Assembly: GCA_038214085.1 (NCBI GenBank) | Contig: JBBQSF010000147.1 | Location: 1-6,931 of the forward strand | Source of the DNA: JBBQSF01 sp038214085 | GTDB lineage: Bacteria; Bacteroidota; Bacteroidia; Bacteroidales; CG2-30-32-10 | Length of the DNA stretch: 6,931 nucleotides | Direction of reading: 5' to 3' | Shown here: positions 1-5,103 of the stretch, piece after piece | Layout of the letters: every line of letters begins with the position of its first letter | Numbering within the stretch: position 1 is the first letter of the stretch | Program-made: the position numbers and the translations under genes | The notes under the pieces: generated by a model | What the model saw: only the letters and a program-made list of their open reading frames with translations | What the model was told of the DNA's origin: nothing | Database searches by the model: none

Positions 1-1357
1 TAAGGGCTGGAGCATCAGGTAATAAATGATTATGGCCTGCGATTTTCGTATAAATACTGCTCGATTGACTTTCGCACACACAATCACCTGAAGCATAAAG
101 TTGCATATTAGCACTGAGAATATTGGAATTTCTTGGAATGCTAACATTTGAAAAACGGAAAGCATTATAAATATCAGAAGTCCCATTGCAATCGTCCTGA
201 TAGCCTATAGTTGAATATGTTGTTGTGGAATACCATGTACCATTCTCCCAAACGCCATCATCAGCATTTGCTGCAACATATTCAGTAAAAGAACCTCTAT
301 TCATATAAACATTATCAGAAATTGCTCCATTTATTGTTGAAAGAATAAAGTTGCCGTTATACGCTCCTTCGTTAAACTGAGCCTTTGTTGTTTGGTGCCA
401 TCCATAGTCGCTTGCACTGTGCGTAAAGCTCCACTTTTGAGTAGACCAGCTTCCCCAAGTGACACCAGCATTGTTTGAAGCTCTGGCTCTAACATAATAA
501 ACTGCTGGATCAGTGGCTGGCAATGCAGGCGAAAGGTTATTACAAACATAATCATATTTAATTGCAGAAGAAAATGTCCCAGAAAACGACTGAGTATAAA
601 CAGTTCCAGAAAAATCGTCCTTGGTATTGGCTTCAATTTGCATTGCATTGAACGACTGACCTGTTGAGGATACCGCAAATACTGGAGTTGAAACAGCTCT
701 TATATTATCAAAAAAAACTGGAGTAGCATTTGCAGATGTATTGTAGAAAACTGGAGCCGTTGGAGCAGGAAGCACACAAGTAAGTGAAATATTATCTACT
801 GCTGGATTTGCATAAGGCGAAAGTGCGTCTGTTTTGTATGTAAAAACCAATCTCACCGTTGTTCCGGCCAGAGCAGTTAAATCAATCTGCGGTCGTGCTG
901 TATAGCCAGCCAGAACAGGCGTAGTATAAATAACTCGCTGTGTACCTGCAGGCAAAGAACCAGAAACTGGTGTTTGTGCTGTAGTATTAGTATAAATATA
1001 AAAGTAATCGTAAGTATTGTCAATAATAGGCATTTTGAGATAATAATTCAAATAAACCTGAGTTGCCCCAGCTGGAATTACAACATCTCTATAAAAATGT
1101 TTAATTACTAATGCAGAGGATCCAGCATAAGTTGAAGCATTTGTGCCGACAAAAGCAGCATTCGTTCCGGCCTGTGAACCGGCGGCAGACCCCACAAACC
1201 ATGTTGTTGCAGTACCATCCACTACCGTCCATCCATTTAATGCCAAAGTGTTTCCATTTTCAAATCCTCCGTCACCCAATGGATTAATTAAAACAGTTTG
1301 TGCACTTAATGCACTAAAACATAAGAATAAAGAAATTAGAAGTACTGATTTTTTCAT
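1..1357 (-). CDS. Secreted multidomain adhesin-like protein, probable T9SS cargo (N-terminal part, 3' end outside window)
   Basis: Reading the minus strand from the ATG at 1357 gives 452 codons with no stop, so the C-terminus lies beyond the left edge. Residues 1-19 form a type I signal peptide (MKKS, hydrophobic core, cleavage at about SA|QT); the Cys at 13 is not in a proper lipobox. Residues 24-194 look like a beta-sandwich domain of the MAM/choice-of-anchor-J kind (GGFENG near 30, GWTVVDG near 42, ending VDNISLTC at 187-194). Residues 197-313 look fibronectin type III-like (YYVRARAS at 287-294, WGSWS at 301-305). From residue 317 a third region carries FRFSNVSIP at 400-408 and several Cys (390, 426, 428), resembling beta-rich repeats of other secreted proteins. 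An upstream in-frame TAA (1361-1363) supports the start. This architecture is typical of Bacteroidota T9SS cargo, but the diagnostic C-terminal sorting domain is out of view. No enzymatic motif is visible. The frame is certain; the function is inferred. Confidence 0.85.
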   Translation of the reverse strand, partial: MKKSVLLISLFLCFSALSAQTVLINPLGDGGFENGNTLALNGWTVVDGTATTWFVGSAAGSQAGTNAAFVGTNASTYAGSSALVIKHFYRDVVIPAGATQVYLNYYLKMPIIDNTYDYFYIYTNTTAQTPVSGSLPAGTQRVIYTTPVLAGYTARPQIDLTALAGTTVRLVFTYKTDALSPYANPAVDNISLTCVLPAPTAPVFYNTSANATPVFFDNIRAVSTPVFAVSSTGQSFNAMQIEANTKDDFSGTVYTQSFSGTFSSAIKYDYVCNNLSPALPATDPAVYYVRARASNNAGVTWGSWSTQKWSFTHSASDYGWHQTTKAQFNEGAYNGNFILSTINGAISDNVYMNRGSFTEYVAANADDGVWENGTWYSTTTYSTIGYQDDCNGTSDIYNAFRFSNVSIPRNSNILSANMQLYASGDCVCESQSSSIYTKIAGHNHLLPDAPAL

Positions 1358-1378
1358 AAATTACATTTTAAATTTTTT

Positions 1379-1386
1379 CAAAAATA
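1379..1386 (-). promoter_or_regulatory. Candidate Bacteroidota -7 promoter box for the secreted protein gene
   Basis: The minus strand reads TATTTTTG, an exact match to the TAnnTTTG -7 consensus of the Bacteroidota primary sigma factor. It ends 21 bases upstream of the ATG at 1357, which would give a very short untranslated leader. The expected -33 TTG is not clear; TTATG lies roughly in place. The short AT-rich motif can occur by chance, so its position is the main support. Confidence 0.45.
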
Positions 1387-1418
1387 TGAATTTTTCTATT
1401 AGGACATAATTAAAATTT

Positions 1419-1621
1419 CACTAAATCAATTTAGAGTAGTATTTATAAAGTATTTGGTATAATAATCTTATCAAATCATTTTACTTTTTGTTAAAGAATG
1501 TATATATTTAATCACATTAAAATACAAAATGGAATATTCAACATATCTATTCCATAAGTTAAGCCCATTTATATTGTTGATTCATAAAAAAACAGATGAT
1601 GAGACTTTTGCACTAAATCAA
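1419..1621. repeat. 11-bp direct repeat pair CACTAAATCAA
   Basis: CACTAAATCAA occurs at 1419-1429 and again, identically and in the same orientation, at 1611-1621, 192 bp apart in the same intergenic region. One copy lies about 30 bp outside each candidate -7 box, in roughly mirrored places relative to the two divergent genes. It could be a pair of regulator sites or a chance repeat in AT-rich DNA. Confidence 0.35.
1529..1555. repeat. 8-bp inverted repeat with 11-nt spacer
   Basis: ATGGAATA at 1529-1536 is perfectly complementary to TATTCCAT at 1548-1555, with an 11-nt spacer. The left arm overlaps a smaller palindrome, GAATATTC (1532-1539). It lies near the centre of the divergent region, away from both candidate promoters, and has no T-run after it. 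It is more like an operator or a chance AT-rich palindrome than a terminator. Confidence 0.35.
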
Positions 1622-1682
1622 GAAATATTAATTCGACACAAATACTTAAGAAAAAAATTTAACACTTCTCGGTATAAAATAA

Positions 1683-1690
1683 TATTTTTG
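1683..1690 (+). promoter_or_regulatory. Candidate Bacteroidota -7 promoter box for the glycosyltransferase gene
   Basis: TATTTTTG matches TAnnTTTG exactly and ends 22 bases upstream of the GTG start at 1713. This is nearly the same spacing, and exactly the same octamer, as the box found for the divergent gene. The expected -33 position (about 1658-1661) reads TTTA, only a partial match to TTG/TTTG. Transcription from here would give a leader of only about 15 nt without a Shine-Dalgarno sequence. Confidence 0.45.
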
Positions 1691-1712
1691 TGAATCTTAA
1701 CTGTAACACTTT

Positions 1713-3674
1713 GTGAAACTCTCAATAGTTATTGTAAATTATAATGTCAAGTATTTTCTTGAGCAATGCCTTTTATCTGTTCGTAGAGCGATTGAAGAAA
1801 TTGATGCTGAGGTTTTTGTAGTTGACAACAATTCTGTTGATGGTTCAGTTCAATTGTTAAAGGAAAAATTTCCTGAAGTAATATTGATCGAGAACACTGA
1901 AAATTTCGGATTTTCGAAAGCAAACAATCAGGCAATTGAACGTGCCAAAGGAGAATACATTCTGCTTTTGAACCCAGATACTGTTGTTGAAGCCGAAACT
2001 TTTTCCAAAGTATTGCAATTCATGGACAATCACGAAGATGCTGGGGCACTAGGCGTGAAAATGATTGATGGCAAAGGAAATTTTCTGGCAGAATCAAAAA
2101 GGGGACTTCCTACCCCTGAAGTTGCCTTTTATAAGGTATTTGGTTTATCCCGTATTTTTAAGAAATCAAAAAAATTCAATCGCTATCATCTTGGATATCT
2201 TGATAAAAATCAGATTCATGAGGTTGATATTTTGGCCGGTGCATTTATGTTGCTGCGTAAAAAAGTACTTGATGTAACCGGTTTGCTCGATGAAACTTTT
2301 TTCATGTATGGAGAAGATATTGATCTTTCGTACCGGATTTTAAAGGCTGGATACAAAAATTATTATTTTCCCGAAACGTGTATCATACATTATAAAGGTG
2401 AGAGCACAAAAAAAAGCAGCATTAATTACGTTTTTGTTTTTTACAATGCAATGATCATTTTTGCAAAAAAACATTTTTCACAAAAAAACGCACAATTATT
2501 TTCCTTTCTGATCAACTTAGCTATTTACTTAAGAGCATCCATAGCCATTGCAAACAGGTTTATTAAACGCTTCAGCCTCCCTTTCCTTGATTTCGTTACC
2601 ATATTTGCAGGACTTTTTGCATTAAAAATTTATTGGGAATTAAATATTATTTCGGTTCGAGGGGGGCAATATCCTTTGGGCTACATAATAATGGTGGTAC
2701 CGATATATATTTTTATCTGGCTGATTTCAGTATACTTAAGTGGTGGATATGACAAGTCCTTCCGCTTGTCCAAAATTATTCAGGGAGTATTCTTAGGTAC
2801 TGTTTTTATTCTCGTTGTATATGCTTTGCTTGACGAATCCTATCGTTTTTCAAGGGCAATAATAATTTTGGGAGCGCTTTGGGCTGTATTTATAATGCTT
2901 TCTTCGAGGGTAATTTTACATTTGTTGAATATAAAGGGGTTCAGATTTGACAAACCCAAGAATAAAAGAATTATTATTGTTGGAAAGAAGGTTGAAGCCG
3001 AGCGGGTAAAATACATTATCAGTCAAACAGAAATTATACCCGGATATATTGGAATTGTGGACACGGAATCGGGTACAATTACAAACGAAGGTTATATCGG
3101 GAATATCCAACAGATCTCGGAAATCATAGAAATATATAGAATTAATGAGGTAATTTTCTGTGCTAAGGATATGACATCAGAAGACATCATAAACAAAATG
3201 TCCTTATTGAAACAATTTGATGTGGAATTTAAAATTGCACCACCCGAAAGTCTATACATTATCGGCAGCAATTCCATTGATACCAGCGGAGAAATGTATA
3301 CCATTAATGTCAATTCTATATCAAACACTCATAACCGACGTAACAAAAGGTTTTTTGATATCATTGTATCCGTAGCATTCGTTTTTGTTTTTCCTTTTTT
3401 TATCTGGTTTCTAAAAAGTCCGTTCCATTTTATTGCAAATATTTTCGCTGTGATTTTTGGCAAAAAAACTTGGGTTGGCTACATTGAAACTATTGACAAT
3501 TCATTACTACCTGGGTTAAAGAAAAGTGTACTCAATCCTTCTGATGCTTTTAAAAACAAAAAACTCAGCCCCGAACTTCTCAGTCAGATGAATATCATGT
3601 ACGCCAGAGATTACAATGTTTCGAATGATCTTAACATTATTTTCAGAGGATTTAAAAATATTGGTCGTCACTAA
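1713..3674 (+). CDS. Family 2 glycosyltransferase fused to a WbaP/WcaJ-like membrane and Rossmann-like module with a shortened C-terminus
   Basis: The protein has 653 residues. Residues 1-235 form a GT-A, rhamnosyltransferase-like GT2 domain: SIVIVNYN near the start, DNNSVDGS (38-45), LNPDT (86-90, the DXD-like metal/nucleotide-sugar site), GAFMLLRK (176-183) and GEDIDLSYR (200-208, catalytic acidic pair). Four to five membrane segments follow at about 264-284, 288-310, 322-343, 354-374 and 381-406. Residues 415-535 resemble the CoA_binding_3-like Rossmann domain of large polyprenyl glycosylphosphotransferases (KRIIIVG at 418-424, INEVIFCA at 477-484). Then comes KRFFDII (545-551) with a hydrophobic helix. 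The tail (582-653) resembles only the end of the sugar-transferase domain (GKKTWVGY, YARDYNVSNDL); the usual catalytic Asp-Glu segment is absent. The GTG start is forced by the in-frame TAA at 1704-1706 and fits the family N-terminus MKLSIVIVNYN. Likely role: adding a sugar to a lipid-linked or surface glycan at the inner membrane; donor and acceptor are unknown. Confidence 0.92.
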   Translation: MKLSIVIVNYNVKYFLEQCLLSVRRAIEEIDAEVFVVDNNSVDGSVQLLKEKFPEVILIENTENFGFSKANNQAIERAKGEYILLLNPDTVVEAETFSKVLQFMDNHEDAGALGVKMIDGKGNFLAESKRGLPTPEVAFYKVFGLSRIFKKSKKFNRYHLGYLDKNQIHEVDILAGAFMLLRKKVLDVTGLLDETFFMYGEDIDLSYRILKAGYKNYYFPETCIIHYKGESTKKSSINYVFVFYNAMIIFAKKHFSQKNAQLFSFLINLAIYLRASIAIANRFIKRFSLPFLDFVTIFAGLFALKIYWELNIISVRGGQYPLGYIIMVVPIYIFIWLISVYLSGGYDKSFRLSKIIQGVFLGTVFILVVYALLDESYRFSRAIIILGALWAVFIMLSSRVILHLLNIKGFRFDKPKNKRIIIVGKKVEAERVKYIISQTEIIPGYIGIVDTESGTITNEGYIGNIQQISEIIEIYRINEVIFCAKDMTSEDIINKMSLLKQFDVEFKIAPPESLYIIGSNSIDTSGEMYTINVNSISNTHNRRNKRFFDIIVSVAFVFVFPFFIWFLKSPFHFIANIFAVIFGKKTWVGYIETIDNSLLPGLKKSVLNPSDAFKNKKLSPELLSQMNIMYARDYNVSNDLNIIFRGFKNIGRH

Positions 3675-3715
3675 TTTTCTTTAGCAAGATTTTTTAATAT
3701 TTCATGGAAAAATTG

Positions 3716-3723
3716 TAATTTCG
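3716..3723 (+). promoter_or_regulatory. Candidate -7 promoter box for the E2 gene, with overlapping TTGTAATT direct repeat
   Basis: TAATTTCG fits the TAnnTTTG box with one change (C for the last T) and ends 35 bases before the ATG at 3759. The 8-bp sequence TTGTAATT occurs at 3713-3720 and again at 3724-3731, an 11-bp period (about one helical turn), with the box inside. This would let the E2 gene be transcribed on its own despite lying only 84 bp after the glycosyltransferase. No clear -33 element was found. Confidence 0.35.
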
Positions 3724-3758
3724 TTGTAATTATTTACCGAAGTTTTTACAAAGAAATT

Positions 3759-5006
3759 ATGGCAACACACGAAATATTAATACCCCAAATGGGCGAAGGA
3801 ATTATTGAAGCAACGGTAACACGCTGGTTAAAAAAATTAGGAGATACTGTTGAACTTGATGAACCTATTGTTGAAATTGCAACAGATAAAGTTGACAGTG
3901 AAATTCCTGCCCTTGGTTTTGGAATTCTTACAGAAATAATAGCCAACGAAGGCGATGTGGTTTCTGTTGGATCTTGTATCGGCATCATTTCTACCGATGG
4001 AAACAGCGCAACTGTAAAATCTGCAGTGGCTGAAAAAAAGGAAGTACAACCCGTTGCAGAGGCCACTGAAATAATAACGAAAATTTCAGAACCTACTGAA
4101 ATTATTAATAGCAGCAATGATTTAAAATTTATTTCACCACTAGTTCGAAGCATCGCAATAAAAGAAAATATTGATCTCAACGAAATCAATAAAATTAAGG
4201 GTACGGGCAAAGATGGAAGAGTTACCAAATCTGATTTTCTTTTGTACCTCAACGAGAAAAAAAATATTTCACCTGATTTATCTAAAGAAAATAATCAGTC
4301 CAACGAAATCATAGAAATGGACCGAATGCGCAGAATCATTGCGGATCACATGGTAATGTCGGTAAAAATTTCACCGCATGTAACTTCATTTGCCGAAGCA
4401 GATGTAACAGAACTTGTTAAATGGCGCGAAAAAAACAAAAAGCCTTTCGAACAGCGCGAAAACAAAAAGCTCACATACACTCCAATTTTTATAGAAATTC
4501 TTGCAAAAGCCATTGCAGAATTCCCCATGATAAATTCTTCGGTAGATGGCTATAAAATTATTCTGAAAAAGAATATTAATATTGGTATGGCAGTGGCATT
4601 ACCAAGTGGCAATCTGATTGTCCCTGTAATAAAAAATGCTGATACCAAGAGCCTTTTATCAATTGTAAAAGATGTAAATGACATTTCAGAAAGAGCAAGG
4701 AGCAACAAATTAAATCCCGACGAAATTCAGGGTGCTACTTTTACGATAACCAATCTTGGTTCATTTGGCAGCCTTGCAGGAACTCCCATCATCAATCAGC
4801 CGCAAGTAGCAATTATTGCGGTGGGTGCTATAAAAAAACGACCCGTGGTAATTGAATCTGAACTTGGCGACTCAATTGGTATCCGGCATATAATGATCAT
4901 TTCATTGGCTTATGATCATCGCGTGATCGATGGGGCTTTGGGAGGAAAATTCCTCAACCGATTTATTGAGTTCCTTGAGCAATTTGACTCAAACACAAAA
5001 ATTTAA
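3759..5006 (+). CDS. 2-oxo acid dehydrogenase complex E2 (dihydrolipoamide acyltransferase), single lipoyl domain
   Basis: This 415-residue E2 has the full layout. The lipoyl domain spans 1-80, with the lipoylated Lys at 44 in ATDKVDSE. A charged linker covers about 85-123. The peripheral-subunit (E1/E3) binding domain covers 125-164 (SPLVRSIA, GTGKDGRVTKSD). A second linker leads to the acyltransferase domain at 184-412, with active-site DHRVIDG at 386-392 (His 387, Asp 391) and the conserved TNLGSFGSLAGTPIINQPQ stretch at 331-349. E2 forms the cytoplasmic core of the complex and passes the acyl group from lipoyl-Lys to CoA. One lipoyl domain and the HVTSFAEADVT segment (207-217) suggest a branched-chain 2-oxo acid or general E2 rather than a multi-lipoyl pyruvate dehydrogenase E2, but substrate cannot be assigned by eye. 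No E1 or E3 gene is visible nearby. The ATG has A-rich sequence and no Shine-Dalgarno before it. Confidence 0.95.
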   Translation: MATHEILIPQMGEGIIEATVTRWLKKLGDTVELDEPIVEIATDKVDSEIPALGFGILTEIIANEGDVVSVGSCIGIISTDGNSATVKSAVAEKKEVQPVAEATEIITKISEPTEIINSSNDLKFISPLVRSIAIKENIDLNEINKIKGTGKDGRVTKSDFLLYLNEKKNISPDLSKENNQSNEIIEMDRMRRIIADHMVMSVKISPHVTSFAEADVTELVKWREKNKKPFEQRENKKLTYTPIFIEILAKAIAEFPMINSSVDGYKIILKKNINIGMAVALPSGNLIVPVIKNADTKSLLSIVKDVNDISERARSNKLNPDEIQGATFTITNLGSFGSLAGTPIINQPQVAIIAVGAIKKRPVVIESELGDSIGIRHIMIISLAYDHRVIDGALGGKFLNRFIEFLEQFDSNTKI

Positions 5007-5037
5007 ACTAACAACTGCTCTGATTTTGTTCATAACT

Positions 5038-5059
5038 TAGCCTGAATGTTCAGACGCTA
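5038..5059 (+). other. Imperfect hairpin between the E2 and PD40 genes
   Basis: CTGAATGTTCAG (5042-5053) is a near-perfect palindrome around a TG centre. TAGC (5038-5041) can pair with GCTA (5056-5059) across a 2-nt bulge, giving roughly an 8-9 bp stem. The downstream bases are AT-rich (TAATAATGTATTTATTTATTTTAG) but not a continuous T-run, so a terminator for the E2 gene is possible but weak; a regulator site is an equal alternative. The rest of this 97-bp gap shows only a poor -7-like octamer, TATTTTAG at 5076-5083. Confidence 0.3.
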
Positions 5060-5103
5060 TAATAATGTATTTATTTATTTTAGTGCCCTCAAAATCTTGA
5101 ATC

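Larger units (their letters stand above)
1358..1712. other. Divergent intergenic region, AT-rich
   Basis: This 355-bp stretch separates the minus-strand secreted protein from the plus-strand glycosyltransferase, so it must hold both promoters. It contains a candidate -7 box near each end, an inverted repeat near its middle and an 11-bp direct repeat, each listed separately. A 54-codon ATG ORF (1529-1693, plus strand) also lies here. It has no convincing family resemblance or ribosome binding signal, and its end overlaps the candidate glycosyltransferase promoter, so it is not called as a gene. No tRNA-like fold and no GC-rich hairpin followed by a T-run was seen. Confidence 0.8.

Noticed and set aside
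331..678. 115-codon minus-strand ORF inside the secreted protein gene
   Set aside because: It is out of frame with the long open frame that starts at 1357. That frame has a signal peptide and recognisable beta-sandwich motifs, while this one has no coherent protein features.
1143..1409. 88-codon plus-strand ORF opposite the start of the secreted protein gene
   Set aside because: It lies antisense to the well-supported minus-strand gene, covers its signal peptide region, and shows no domain or start signal.
2408..2415. A8 run, with A7 runs and a G6 run (2661-2666) nearby, as possible phase-variation tracts in the glycosyltransferase
   Set aside because: Such runs are common in AT-rich coding DNA, the G run is short for slippage control, and the frame is intact across all of them.
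3675..3758. Terminator after the glycosyltransferase
   Set aside because: There are T-runs (near 3690) but no stem precedes them, so no intrinsic terminator can be supported.
3746..4252. 168-codon minus-strand ORF opposite the E2 gene
   Set aside because: It is the antisense shadow of the lipoyl and E1/E3-binding domains; the plus-strand E2 reading is certain.
5076..5083. TATTTTAG as a -7 promoter box for the PD40 gene
   Set aside because: It misses the TTTG end of the consensus and has no -33 partner, so it is mentioned only in passing and not called.
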